DNA of 64,000 bases. Origin: Halobaculum sp. MBLA0147. GTDB taxonomy: Archaea; Halobacteriota; Halobacteria; Halobacteriales; Haloferacaceae. Positions 7,474 to 16,726 of the stretch are shown here, piece by piece. A program made the position numbers and the translations under genes. The notes below the pieces were generated by a model, which saw only the letters and a program-made list of their open reading frames with translations, made no database searches and was not told where the DNA came from. Every line of letters starts with the position of its first letter. The first letter of the stretch is position 1. The stretch spans positions 1 through 64,000 of the forward strand of contig NZ_JBGKAD010000001.1 of the NCBI RefSeq assembly GCF_041361345.1, in the 5' to 3' direction.

Positions 7474-10008
7474 ATGGATCTCGATGCCGCGGTCGCGGCA
7501 CTCCTCGCCGAGGCGCGGGCGACCGACCAGCGGCGACTCCTCGTCTGTCACGGCAACGAGTCGGCGTGTCGTGACGCGGTCGCGACGATCACGAGAACCG
7601 CCCGAGAGTCTACCACGCACGACGACGCGAGGGGGACGGGCAGTCACGACGACACAGGCGCGCACGACGATGTGGGAGAGCCGGACACGGTCGACATCGC
7701 GGCGATCACCGACGCCGACGGGGGTCCGCACGGAGTCGCGCGCTACGAACCACACGCGGCCGACGACCTCCTCGGGACGACACGCGACGTGATCGTGGTC
7801 GACGGGTTCTCCGGCGTCGAGCCGAACACTATCGGGCAGACGGTCGGCGCGGTGGCCGGCGGCGGGCTGTACGTGGTGGTCCTTCCCCCGCCAGAGGAGT
7901 GGGTCGACGCCGTCGACGACCTCCGCGAGCGGTTGACCGTCCCGCCGTTCGCGGAGACGGACGTGGGCGGCGCGTTCCGCGAACGACTGCTGGCGACGGT
8001 CGACGATCACCCCGGCGTGGCGGTGTACGACGCCGACGGAGACAGACTCCTGCGCGACGGGCTGACGGGGGAGACCACCGAACCGCCGCGGAGTTCCGGG
8101 ACCCTCCCGCAGACGGCGGCGTTCCCGACGGCCGCCTACGAGGCGTGCCTGACCGCCGACCAGGGGAGCACGCTCCGCCGACTCGAACGACTCCGCGAGT
8201 CGGGCGAAGTCGTCGTCGTCGAGGCGGACCGCGGCCGTGGGAAGTCGAGCGTCGCCGGGCTGGCGGCGGGCTCGTTGGCCGCCGCGGGCGCGGACGTGGT
8301 CGTCACCGCCCCGAGCGTCGCGAACGCCGGGCCACTGTTCGAGCGGGCGGCCGAACTGCTCGACACGCTCGGACGAGAACGTGCGGGGGCCAGTGCAGAC
8401 GGACGAGCGGGAGTGGAGAGTACCACACCGGACCCGATCGAGGGGATCGAGAGCGACGCGGGTGGGTCGGTCCGGTACGTCGCGCCGCCGGCGCTGGCCG
8501 AGACGATCTCGGAGACGGGGCCGGACGCCGTGATCGTCGACGAGGCGGCGGCGTTGCCGGTGGCACGGCTCGTGGAGACGCTCGCCGCCCCCGCCGTCGC
8601 GTTCGTCACCACGGTCCACGGCTACGAGGGGGCGGGTCGGGGGTTCGCGGTGCGGTTCCGCGACCGCCTCGCCGACGCCGACCACGACGTGACGGAGACA
8701 CACCTCCGCGAGCCGATCCGGTACGCGCCGGACGATCCGCTTGAGTCGTGGGCGTTCCGCACGCTGGTGTTGGACGCCCGCCCGGCGGCCGACTCGCTGG
8801 TCGCCGACGCGAACCCGGAGACCGCGACGTACCACCGACTCGACACGGCCGCGCTGCGGCGCGACGAGCACCTGCTCCGGGAGGTGTTCGGCCTCCTCGT
8901 GCGAGCCCACTACCGCACGGAGCCGACGGATCTCGCGCGCCTGCTCGACGCGCCGAACCTCTCCGTCCACGCCCTGACCGTCGGCGGCAGCGGCGGCGAC
9001 GGTGGCTCGGTGGGCGGCCAGCGCCGCCACCCCGGCGGCGTCACCGGCGGCTCGGAGGGTGGCGAGCGACACGATCGCGGCCACGTCGTCTCGGTGGCGC
9101 TCGTCGCCCGCGAGGGTGGCCTCTCGGCCGCCCGCCGCGACGCGATCTTCCGCGGGGAGCGGATCAGGGGGAACATGCTCCCGGACCTGCTCACCGGACA
9201 GCTCCGCGATCCGGACGCGGGGGCGCCGGTCGGCTACCGGGTGATGCGGATCGCCACCCACGAGGCGGCTCGCCGGTCCGGGTTCGGCTCGCGGTTGCTC
9301 GCGGAGCTGCGCGCCGACCTCGCGGACGGCCTCGACGACCGCCCGGGGTTCCCGCCGGCGGACTACCTCGGGACCGGGTTCGGCGCGACGCCGGGTGTCG
9401 TCGACTTCTGGCGGACGAACGGCTACCGGACCGTCCACCTCTCGACGACCCGCAACGACACGAGCGGCGAACACTCGGCGGTGTTGCTGCGTCCGGTGTC
9501 AGAGGCGGGTCGAGCACTGACCCGTCGCCACGCGGACGGGTTCCGCGACCGGATCGGCTCCGTGTTGGCGGACGGCCTCTCGAACGTCGACCCGGACGTG
9601 GTACGCGCGACGCTGCGGGCCTGTGACGCCGACCCGGCGCCGCTGGCGGAGTTGACGGACTACGAGTGGCGGATCGTCGTCGGGGCCGCTACGGGACCGG
9701 GGCTGTACGGGACGGACCCGCGACCGTTCCGCCGGCTCGCGGTCGCGGCGCTGCTGGGTGGCCCCCGGAGACGGGGAGCCGCCGACGGAAGCGACGACAC
9801 TGGAGAGACGGCGAGCCCGCTCTCGGCGCGCGAAGAGCGCCTCCTCGTGCGGAAGGTGCTCCAGGCGCGGCCCTGGGACGACGTGGCCGCGGCGTTGGAG
9901 TACGTCTCGACCGGCGAGTGTATGCGCGCCCTCGGCGAGGCGTACGTCGCCGTCGTGGACGCTCTCGGCGGTGAGACCGCACGGCGCGAGCGAGAACGGT
10001 ACGAGTGA
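7474..10008 (+). CDS. tmcA: tRNA(Met) cytidine acetyltransferase TmcA
   Basis: Makes N4-acetylcytidine in tRNA (and probably rRNA) using acetyl-CoA and ATP. Domain order is N-terminal DUF1726-like, RecD-like helicase with Walker A EADRGRGKSS near residue 250 and Walker B VIVDEAAALP near 353, then a GNAT acetyltransferase (VMRIATHEAARRSGFGSRLL near 590) and the C-terminal tRNA-binding region. It is 844 aa. A Gly/His-rich insert (about residues 507-540) interrupts the GNAT region, and a second Asp/His-rich insert lies near residues 45-70. Both look like haloarchaeal low-complexity insertions. Confidence 0.93.
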   Translation: MDLDAAVAALLAEARATDQRRLLVCHGNESACRDAVATITRTARESTTHDDARGTGSHDDTGAHDDVGEPDTVDIAAITDADGGPHGVARYEPHAADDLLGTTRDVIVVDGFSGVEPNTIGQTVGAVAGGGLYVVVLPPPEEWVDAVDDLRERLTVPPFAETDVGGAFRERLLATVDDHPGVAVYDADGDRLLRDGLTGETTEPPRSSGTLPQTAAFPTAAYEACLTADQGSTLRRLERLRESGEVVVVEADRGRGKSSVAGLAAGSLAAAGADVVVTAPSVANAGPLFERAAELLDTLGRERAGASADGRAGVESTTPDPIEGIESDAGGSVRYVAPPALAETISETGPDAVIVDEAAALPVARLVETLAAPAVAFVTTVHGYEGAGRGFAVRFRDRLADADHDVTETHLREPIRYAPDDPLESWAFRTLVLDARPAADSLVADANPETATYHRLDTAALRRDEHLLREVFGLLVRAHYRTEPTDLARLLDAPNLSVHALTVGGSGGDGGSVGGQRRHPGGVTGGSEGGERHDRGHVVSVALVAREGGLSAARRDAIFRGERIRGNMLPDLLTGQLRDPDAGAPVGYRVMRIATHEAARRSGFGSRLLAELRADLADGLDDRPGFPPADYLGTGFGATPGVVDFWRTNGYRTVHLSTTRNDTSGEHSAVLLRPVSEAGRALTRRHADGFRDRIGSVLADGLSNVDPDVVRATLRACDADPAPLAELTDYEWRIVVGAATGPGLYGTDPRPFRRLAVAALLGGPRRRGAADGSDDTGETASPLSAREERLLVRKVLQARPWDDVAAALEYVSTGECMRALGEAYVAVVDALGGETARRERERYE

Positions 10009-10099
10009 GGGAGTGACGACCGGAACTCGTGGCCCACTCCCGGCACTCGCGCCCCACGCCCCGACGACACGTCTCCTCACGACACGACGGGCTGTCGCC

Positions 10100-11629
10100 T
10101 CACGATACCACAGACTCGAGAACACGAGCGACGGCGAGTGCACGCTCGTCGGTGCCAGCCTCCGTGACCACCTGCACGCCGACCGGCTGGCCGTCGACGC
10201 GGCCGGCGGGCACCGTCACCGCCGGCTGCCCGGTGCAGTCGAACGGTGCGGTGTTCGCCAACAGGTCCGAGACGGTGTACGGCGTGTCGTCGCCGTCTCC
10301 CACGGCGCCGAACCGCAGCGGGGGTGTCGGGGCGGTCGGTGTGACGAGCGCGTCGGCGTCCGCGAGGAGCCGTCGCGTCCGCTCGGTCAGCCGCTCGCGG
10401 AACCGCCAGGCCGCGGCGTACGACTCGGGAGCCTCCGCGCGGAGTCCCCGGCCGATGGCCAACAGTCGTCGGACGCGCTCGGGGAACCGCCGTTCGGGGA
10501 ACGCCGCGAGTGCGGCTCGCAGCGATGGTGTCTGTGCGGCCGTCCCGCCCGGCACTCGTCCGTCCACGACGGCCGCGAACTCCGGCAGCGTGTGGAGTTG
10601 GTTCGCGAACTCGGCGTCGGCGTGCTCCGGGAACGGCTCGCGGTCGACGGTCACCCCGTGCTCGCCGAGTCGCGACAGCGTCGCCTCGAACCGGTCGGTC
10701 ACACCCGGCTCGGCGACCGCGAGGACCGACTCCGGCACGACGACCGCCAGGTCGGCCGGATCGAGGTCCGGGAGCGGGCCGAGCGGTGTCGCGCCGGCTG
10801 TCGTCGGTCGTCGCGGATCTGCGCCGGAGACCTCCCGGAGCACCCGCGCGGTGGTCGCCACGTCCGACGCGAGCACCCCGACGTGGTCCAGCGTCGGCGC
10901 GAGGTCCGCGACGCCGGTCCGCGGGACGCGGTCGACGGTGGGTTTGATCCCGACCACCCCGCAGAACGCCGCCGGGACGCGGACGCTGCCGCCGGTGTCC
11001 GTCCCGACCGCGGCGTCGACCGCGCCGGCTGCGACCGCCGCTGCCGACCCGCTGGAGGAGCCACCGGGGACGTGTCCCGGCGCTTCGGGGTTCTCCGTTC
11101 GCCCGCGTGCGGACGACTCGCCCGTGGCGCCCATCGCGGCGGCGTCCATCCGCGTGGTCCCGCGCAGGGTCGCCCCCGCGGCACGGAGCCGGCGGACGAC
11201 GGTCGCGTCTCGCGTCGGGGCCCAGTCGAGGCCGTCGAGTCCCAACTGGTGGGTCACACCCGCGACGGCGACGTTGTCCTTCACGGCCACCGCGAGCCCG
11301 GCGAGTGGCCCGGTCTCCGCCGCCGGCGCGTCCGCGATTCGCGTCGCGTACACCCCGTACTCGTCGGTCCAGTCCCGAGATCCGCTCGCGTGGGTCTCGT
11401 CCGAGACCGGTGTGACCGACGGGAACCGGGTGGTCGCGGCGCTCGGGGCAGCCGATCCGTCTCCTCCGTCGTCTCTCAGCGACGCCGCACGTTCGGCGAG
11501 CGCGGCGACGAGCCCGGACACGTCCCCCTCGTCGCTATCCGACTCGTCGACACGACCCTCTCCGTCGCCGTCCACACGACCCTTTCCGTCGCCGCCTCCG
11601 TCGCCGGAGCCACCTCCGTGGTCGGTCAC
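10100..11629 (-). CDS. amidase signature family hydrolase
   Basis: Amidase signature enzyme cleaving carboxamide bonds; the substrate is unknown. The Ser-cisSer-Lys triad is complete: Lys117 (AVKDNV), the GGSSSG motif at 189-194 and nucleophile Ser215 (DTGGS). The GTG at 11629 was chosen because it overlaps the upstream stop (GTGA) and leaves 509 aa. Residues 1-90 are an acidic low-complexity leader before the enzyme core. It is the third gene of an operon with a BKACE enzyme and a small Cys protein. This context points to catabolism of a beta-keto or amide compound rather than to GatA, which would sit with GatC/GatB. Confidence 0.85.
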   Translation of the reverse strand: MTDHGGGSGDGGGDGKGRVDGDGEGRVDESDSDEGDVSGLVAALAERAASLRDDGGDGSAAPSAATTRFPSVTPVSDETHASGSRDWTDEYGVYATRIADAPAAETGPLAGLAVAVKDNVAVAGVTHQLGLDGLDWAPTRDATVVRRLRAAGATLRGTTRMDAAAMGATGESSARGRTENPEAPGHVPGGSSSGSAAAVAAGAVDAAVGTDTGGSVRVPAAFCGVVGIKPTVDRVPRTGVADLAPTLDHVGVLASDVATTARVLREVSGADPRRPTTAGATPLGPLPDLDPADLAVVVPESVLAVAEPGVTDRFEATLSRLGEHGVTVDREPFPEHADAEFANQLHTLPEFAAVVDGRVPGGTAAQTPSLRAALAAFPERRFPERVRRLLAIGRGLRAEAPESYAAAWRFRERLTERTRRLLADADALVTPTAPTPPLRFGAVGDGDDTPYTVSDLLANTAPFDCTGQPAVTVPAGRVDGQPVGVQVVTEAGTDERALAVARVLESVVS

Positions 11630-12462
11630 GACAACCCCAGGATCTCCCGCGCCTCGGCGGTCGACGCGACCGGGCGGCCGAGTTCCTCGGCGATCCGCAC
11701 CGCCCGCGCCACCAACTGCTCGTTGCTCGCGTACTCCCCCTCGCGGTAGTAGAGGTTGTCTTCGAGCCCCACGCGGACGTGGCCGCCGAGCAGGACCGAC
11801 AGTGTCGTCAGTGGGAGTTGGTGGCGTCCGAAGCCGAGCACGTGGAACTCGACCCCCTCGGGGAGGTGCGAGACGCTTCCGAGGACGGAGCGAGGCGTCG
11901 GCGGCGCGGTCGTCCCGGGGCCGAACACCAGCGTCAGCGACGGCGGCGACTGGAACTCGTCGAGCACCGACAGCGCCTCGTTCAGGTGGCCGTCGTTGAA
12001 CACCTCCAACTCCGGTTTGATCCCCCGTTCGCGCATCTCGGCGTGGAGCCCAGCCACCGTGTCGCGGGTGTTCTCGGCCGTGAGCCGGTCGTAGCGGTTC
12101 AGCGGGCCCAGGTCCAGACTCGCCATCTCCGGCGCTGGGTCCGTCCGCAGCGGCTCGGCGCGTACCGCCGGCGGCGCGCCGGTGCCGCCGGTCGAGTGCT
12201 GGACGATCACGTCGTCCGTCGCCTCGCGGACGGCGTCCGTCACCGCCTGGAACCGCTCCGTCGCGAAGGCTCGTTCCCCGCTCTCGCGGCGCGCGTGGAG
12301 GTGGACGACGCTCGCGCCGGCCGCCTCGCAGGCGGCCGCGGCGGCACCGATCTCCGCCGGCGTCTCCGGCAGCTCCGGGTGTGCCTCCTTCCCCTGGATG
12401 CCGCCGGTGAGCGCCGCCGTGACGATCACCGGCTCGCCGGCGAGGTAGTCGTCGTACGTCAC
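11626..12462 (-). CDS. BKACE family enzyme (DUF849), beta-keto acid cleavage
   Basis: Member of the beta-keto acid cleavage enzyme family, whose prototype cleaves 3-keto-5-aminohexanoate with acetyl-CoA. It is a zinc-dependent TIM barrel. Visible signatures are the N-terminal IVTAALTGGIQGKEAHPELP, the metal motif VVHLHARRESGE and HSTGG. It has 278 aa, a normal length. The start is the GTG at 12462, preceded by a GGAGGAG Shine-Dalgarno sequence and overlapping the stop of the upstream gene (GTGA). It overlaps the amidase gene in the same way. The specific beta-keto acid cannot be read from sequence. Confidence 0.88.
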   Translation of the reverse strand: MTYDDYLAGEPVIVTAALTGGIQGKEAHPELPETPAEIGAAAAACEAAGASVVHLHARRESGERAFATERFQAVTDAVREATDDVIVQHSTGGTGAPPAVRAEPLRTDPAPEMASLDLGPLNRYDRLTAENTRDTVAGLHAEMRERGIKPELEVFNDGHLNEALSVLDEFQSPPSLTLVFGPGTTAPPTPRSVLGSVSHLPEGVEFHVLGFGRHQLPLTTLSVLLGGHVRVGLEDNLYYREGEYASNEQLVARAVRIAEELGRPVASTAEAREILGLS

Positions 12463-12728
12463 GACTCCTCCGCGCCCGAATTCTCCGTTCCCGACCTCTT
12501 CGAGTCGTCTCCGCCACCCGGCGCCTCCGCGCCGGACTCGTCCCACGCGAGTCCGTGGTGGTCGCGGTAGAACTCGCAGTCGGCCGCGGGCGAGAGGCCG
12601 TACCGCTCGTTGCACACGTCCGCGCGCATCGGCTGGACGAACCGCCCGACGACGGTACAGTACGCCCGTTCCGTGTCGAAGTCGTGGTCCGCGTCGCTCT
12701 CGCGATACGACAGGTGTGGACAGGCCAT
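12459..12728 (-). CDS. small four-cysteine protein, function unknown
   Basis: An 89-aa protein starting MACPHLSYRES, with Cys3, Cys24, Cys39 and Cys50 and then a Gly/Asp/Ser-rich tail. The four cysteines in the first 50 residues suggest a zinc or iron-sulfur site, but I know of no defined function. It resembles a haloarchaeal hypothetical family with the same MACPHL start. It is the first gene of the BKACE-amidase operon and is translationally coupled by a GTGA overlap, so it may be an accessory or electron-transfer partner. An ATG nine bases upstream would add MCH. Confidence 0.7.
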   Translation of the reverse strand: MACPHLSYRESDADHDFDTERAYCTVVGRFVQPMRADVCNERYGLSPAADCEFYRDHHGLAWDESGAEAPGGGDDSKRSGTENSGAEES

Positions 12729-12823
12729 GTGACACACTGTCGTGGCGGCGGCTTAACCGTACCCGCGGCGGCGAACGCGACCGGGACCGGGGAGCGGGGA
12801 GCGAGCAGCCGACCCGGCCGACC

Positions 12824-13789
12824 TCACCCGACGTACTCCTCGTCGAGCACGTAGGCGCCGTCGTCGTCTTCCACGAGGTACTCCCCGTAGTACGGCACCC
12901 GCTCGGCGACCGTCTCGCGGAACGTCTCGCGGATCTCCGGCTTCGTCATCTCGCCCATCGAGCGGAGGTCGTCGTTGCGGTTGAGACACCCCTTCAGGTA
13001 CCCCTCGTGGGTGACGCGCACTCGGCCGCAGTTCGCACAGAACGTCTCGTTCTCGACCGGGTCGACGATCTCGACCATCCCACCGTCGACCCAGTAGCGC
13101 CGCCGGTCGTGCATCGAGCGGCGCTCCACGCGGTCCGCGATCTCAGCGAGCCAGTCGTGAACCCGGTCGATGTCGACGTTCCACTCCGGCCGCCCGGTCA
13201 ACTCCGGCATGTACTCGATCAACTGGAGTTGGAGCCCGTCCGTCTCGGCGACGTGTTCGACCATCCCCTCGACGTACCCGGCCGTGTGTTCGAAGACGAC
13301 CATGTTCAACTTCACCGGGTCGAGACCGGCTTCGACCGCACACCGTACCCCCTCCAACACCTCCTCGTAGGCGCCGGACTGGGTCACCGCGGCGAACGTC
13401 TCCGGGTCCAGCGCGTCCTGTGAGACGTTCACCCTGTCGAGACCGGCGTCCACCAGATCGGGCGCACGACCGGGGAGGAACGTCCCGTTCGTCGTCAGCG
13501 AGGTCTCCATCCCGTCGGGTGTCCGCCGGACGATCTCTTCTAGATCCTCGCGCAACATCGGCTCCCCGCCGGTGAACTTCACGGAGTCGACGCCGAACTC
13601 GGCGGCGACTTCGAGGAACCGCACCACGTCGTCGGTGTCCATCTCGTCGTCGCGGGCCGCCATCGGACCGCGCGTGTCGCCCAGTCCCTCGTTGTGGCAG
13701 TAGACACAGTCGAAGTTACACCGGTCGGTGAGCGACACGCGCACCCCCGTCACCTCGCGACCGAAGTCGTCCGACAGCGGCGCAGACAC
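12824..13789 (-). CDS. moaA: GTP 3',8-cyclase MoaA
   Basis: Radical SAM enzyme catalysing the first step of molybdopterin synthesis. The N-terminal 4Fe-4S/SAM motif CNFDCVYC gives Cys24, Cys28 and Cys31. The C-terminal second cluster motif (CANC followed about a dozen residues later by Cys) is present, as is the [13 protein letters not shown]-binding stretch. The GTG at 13789 was chosen, giving 321 aa, the family length. No other molybdopterin gene is in the window. It is divergent from mrp across a 168-bp promoter region. Confidence 0.95.
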   Translation of the reverse strand: MSAPLSDDFGREVTGVRVSLTDRCNFDCVYCHNEGLGDTRGPMAARDDEMDTDDVVRFLEVAAEFGVDSVKFTGGEPMLREDLEEIVRRTPDGMETSLTTNGTFLPGRAPDLVDAGLDRVNVSQDALDPETFAAVTQSGAYEEVLEGVRCAVEAGLDPVKLNMVVFEHTAGYVEGMVEHVAETDGLQLQLIEYMPELTGRPEWNVDIDRVHDWLAEIADRVERRSMHDRRRYWVDGGMVEIVDPVENETFCANCGRVRVTHEGYLKGCLNRNDDLRSMGEMTKPEIRETFRETVAERVPYYGEYLVEDDDGAYVLDEEYVG

Positions 13790-13957
13790 GTCCCGACGTA
13801 CCCGAGCGGCACACTTCAACTCGTGGGTCCAGTGCGGTGGTGTGTAACGACCGCCGGTTACGCCGAGTCGGGCAGCGAGCGGTTCGAGGGTTCCACACGC
13901 GGCCGGTCGCGGGGCGTGGTGAGAAATCCTTATTCGCGCCAGGGACCGACTGTGGGT

Positions 13958-15136
13958 ATGAACGTGACGGAGACCGCGGTGCGCGAGCGGCTCGGCGAGG
14001 TGACGGACCCGGATCTGGGTGACGACCTCGTCTCGCTGGGGCTCGTGAACGCGGTCGAGGTGGACGACGAGGCGGGCGTCGTGCGGGTCTCGTTGGCGCT
14101 CGGGGCACCGTACGCACCGACGGAGACGGAGATCGCCGGCGACGTGCGCGCGGCCCTCGACGACCTCTCGTACGAGGTGGATCTCTCGGCGAGCGTGCCG
14201 ACGACGCTGTCGGCCGACGAACAGGTGTTGCCGGGCGTCCAGAACGTGATCGCCGTCGCCTCTGGGAAAGGCGGCGTCGGGAAGTCGACGGTGGCGGTGA
14301 ACCTCGCGGCGGGACTCTCGCAGTTGGGTGCCCGCGTCGGGCTGTTCGACGCGGACGTGTACGGGCCGAACGTCCCGCGGATGATCGACGCCGACGAGCG
14401 GCCGCGCGCGACGGAAGACGAGACGATCATCCCCCCGGAACAGCACGGCGTCCGGCTGATCTCGATGGCGTTCCTCGTCGGCGAGGACGACCCGGTGATC
14501 TGGCGTGGGCCGATGGTCCACAAGCTGCTCACCCAACTCGTCGAGGACGTGCGCTGGGGGGAGTTGGACTACCTCGTCTTGGACCTCCCGCCCGGGACGG
14601 GCGACACGCAGCTGACGATCCTCCAGACGCTCCCGCTGACGGGCGCGGTGATCGTCACCACCCCACAGGAGGTCGCCGTCGACGACGCACGCAAGGGGTT
14701 ACGGATGTTCGGGAAACACGAGACGAACGTGTTGGGGATCGTCGAGAACATGTCGGGGTTCCAGTGTCCGGACTGCGGCTCGCGCCACGACGTGTTCGAC
14801 AGCGGCGGCGGCGAGGCGTTCGCGGCGGCCAACGACCTCCCGTTCCTCGGCGGCGTCCCGCTGGACCCGGCGGTGCGGACGGGGGGCGACGACGGCGCAC
14901 CGGTGGTCCTCGAGGAGCACTCGGAGACGGCCGACGCCTTCCGCGTCGTGACGGAGAACGTCGCCAACAACGCCGGACTCGTGAACCGCCGCGAGGTGAG
15001 CACGAACGGCGCGATCACGCCCGACGGGAACCTGGGTGGCGAGCCGGGTGCCGGCGATCCCCACGCCGGCGGCGGCCACGACCACGCGGCGGGTGGCCAC
15101 GATCACACCGACGGGCACGGTCACCACGGCCACTGA
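13958..15136 (+). CDS. mrp: Mrp/ApbC family iron-sulfur cluster carrier ATPase
   Basis: P-loop ATPase that carries and delivers Fe-S clusters. Residues 1-80 are a DUF59/MIP18 domain ([16 protein letters not shown]), followed by the deviant Walker [11 protein letters not shown] (102-111) and a CPDC cluster-binding pair at about 270-273. It has 392 aa. The last 30 residues are a His/Gly/Asp-rich tail that could bind metal. A TATA-like CTTATTCG lies 23-30 bases before the ATG, so the transcript is likely leaderless. The end of the tail and the stop codon are part of a 47-bp tandem repeat. Confidence 0.93.
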   Translation: MNVTETAVRERLGEVTDPDLGDDLVSLGLVNAVEVDDEAGVVRVSLALGAPYAPTETEIAGDVRAALDDLSYEVDLSASVPTTLSADEQVLPGVQNVIAVASGKGGVGKSTVAVNLAAGLSQLGARVGLFDADVYGPNVPRMIDADERPRATEDETIIPPEQHGVRLISMAFLVGEDDPVIWRGPMVHKLLTQLVEDVRWGELDYLVLDLPPGTGDTQLTILQTLPLTGAVIVTTPQEVAVDDARKGLRMFGKHETNVLGIVENMSGFQCPDCGSRHDVFDSGGGEAFAAANDLPFLGGVPLDPAVRTGGDDGAPVVLEEHSETADAFRVVTENVANNAGLVNRREVSTNGAITPDGNLGGEPGAGDPHAGGGHDHAAGGHDHTDGHGHHGH

Positions 15137-15290
15137 CCGCGGTTCGGGGTCACGCGGACGGGCACGGGCACCACGGCCACTGACCGCGGTTCGAAGTCAC
15201 GCGGACGGGCACGGGCACCACGGCCACTGACCGCGGTTCGAAGTCACGCGAACGGGCACGGTCACCACGGCGACCGAACGCAGTTCGAGG
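15110..15290 (+). repeat. 47-bp tandem repeat spanning the mrp stop codon
   Basis: Copies lie at 15110-15156, 15157-15203 and 15204-15250, with a degenerate partial copy at 15251-15290. Copy 1 is coding and ends mrp with GHGHHGH-stop. Copies 2 and 3 encode the same GHGHHGH-stop in the other two frames (stops at 15134, 15181 and 15228). The fourth copy has lost the stop. The GGTTCGAAGTC element resembles a tRNA T-loop, but no tRNA fold is present. Confidence 0.9.
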
Positions 15291-15372
15291 ACGTACCACG
15301 ACAGCGACACGCGGCTGGTTCACATGTGAACCCCGCAGTATTTGCCGGGCGACCCGATGGACACAGTCGTAC

Positions 15373-16725
15373 ATGAGCGACCGCGTGACACGACGACAGG
15401 CACTGACAGCGATGGGCGCAGCGGGCGTCACCGGACTGGCCGGGTGTACGGGCGGGAGTAGTACGGGATCGAGCGACGACGCCTCGGGGACGGTGACGGT
15501 CGGCATCCTCCAACCGGTGTCGGGAGACCTGAAGTACTACGGCGCACAGTCGCTGTACGGGTTCTACTCCGGACTGGCACACAAGTCCGGCGACGACCCG
15601 ATCGGCGACGCCTCGACGGGCGAGAAGACCGTCGAGATGGGCGACGTGACGTACGACCTCGTCGTCCGAGACTCGAAGTTCTCCGCCGACACGGCACAGA
15701 CGGTGGCGACGAACCTCGTCACGGACGACGAGGTAGACATCCTGTTCGGGTGTGCCTCCTCGGGGGCCGCCGACCGCGTCATCAAACAGGTGGTCAAACA
15801 GACGGACACGCCGTACCTCGTCGGTCCGGCGGCGTCGGCGTCGATCACACGCTCCAGCGAGACGTGTGACCAGCGTGTGTTCCGCGCCTCCGAGAACACG
15901 GCGATGGACGCCCGATCCGGCGGCACCTACGTCGCCAACGAGACGGACGTGTCGAAGGTGTACCTCTTCGGCGCGGACTACTCGTTCGGCCGTGCGGTCG
16001 TGAACAACTACCAGACCGTACTGGAGAACAACGGCGTGGAGATCGTCGGGCGCAAGTTCGTCCCGCGTGGATACAGTAAGTGGGACGGCCTGCTCTCGAA
16101 CGCCGAGGAGGCGGGCGCGGAGGGGATCGTCGGCGGGTTCACCGTCGCGACGCTGCCGAACCTGTTCACCGCGTTCCTGCAGGGCGACTACTCCTACCGG
16201 CTGTTCGGTGGGTTGGCGACGCGGATCACCAACGCGGTCGTCGGGCAGATCCTCCAGAAGGTGTTGGGCAAGCCGCTCACGCAGGAGAAACTCGACGGCG
16301 TGAAGGCGGGGCCGTTCACGACGCGGTACCACTGGAACCAGTACGACAACGAGATCAACGAGTCGTTCGTCGACACCTACACCTCGACGTACGGCACCGT
16401 GCCGGACCTGTTCACGTCCGGGACGTTCACCGCGGCCTCCGCGCTCGTGCAGGCGGTCGAGGAGAGCGGCTCGACGGCGCCGGACGACATCGTCGACCAG
16501 TTGACCGGGATGACGGTCGCGGAGACGCCGAAGGGTGCGGACGGCTACACGTTCCAGGAGTTCAACAACCAGGCGCGCTCGTCGATGACGGTCGCCGGCG
16601 TCGAGCCGACGGCCGACGAGTGGGCCGACAACTGGGCGGCCGCGATCCAGCCGACGGCACCGCTGTCGACCGTCGCCGGCGACCAGGCGACGATCCCAGA
16701 GAGCGACGTGGACTGTTCGCTGTAG
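15373..16725 (+). CDS. ABC transporter substrate-binding lipoprotein (Liv/Urt type)
   Basis: Extracellular type 1 periplasmic-binding-fold protein of the branched-chain amino acid/urea/short-chain amide (HAAT) group, 450 aa. The N-terminus has a Tat motif (TRRQAL), a hydrophobic stretch and a lipobox LAGC at about residue 18, so it should be exported folded and lipid-anchored. Residues 35 onwards (VTVGILQPVSGDLKYYG) match family 6 binding proteins. It is the first gene of a five-gene transporter operon; the ATPase gene starts one base after its stop. The substrate cannot be decided from sequence. The downstream KAS-like and dehydrogenase genes make an organic acid or amide as likely as an amino acid. 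Confidence 0.9.
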   Translation: MSDRVTRRQALTAMGAAGVTGLAGCTGGSSTGSSDDASGTVTVGILQPVSGDLKYYGAQSLYGFYSGLAHKSGDDPIGDASTGEKTVEMGDVTYDLVVRDSKFSADTAQTVATNLVTDDEVDILFGCASSGAADRVIKQVVKQTDTPYLVGPAASASITRSSETCDQRVFRASENTAMDARSGGTYVANETDVSKVYLFGADYSFGRAVVNNYQTVLENNGVEIVGRKFVPRGYSKWDGLLSNAEEAGAEGIVGGFTVATLPNLFTAFLQGDYSYRLFGGLATRITNAVVGQILQKVLGKPLTQEKLDGVKAGPFTTRYHWNQYDNEINESFVDTYTSTYGTVPDLFTSGTFTAASALVQAVEESGSTAPDDIVDQLTGMTVAETPKGADGYTFQEFNNQARSSMTVAGVEPTADEWADNWAAAIQPTAPLSTVAGDQATIPESDVDCSL

Positions 16726-16726
16726 G

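Noticed and set aside
6538-9474. Very long minus-strand open frame of 978 codons
   Set aside because: It is antisense to tbsP and tmcA, is Arg-rich without haloarchaeal acidic character, and has no recognisable domain. Long shadow frames are common at this G+C.
15131-15245. tRNA T-loop-like GGTTCGAAGTC motif repeated after mrp
   Set aside because: No acceptor, D or anticodon stems can be built around it, and the element is explained by the 47-bp tandem repeat.
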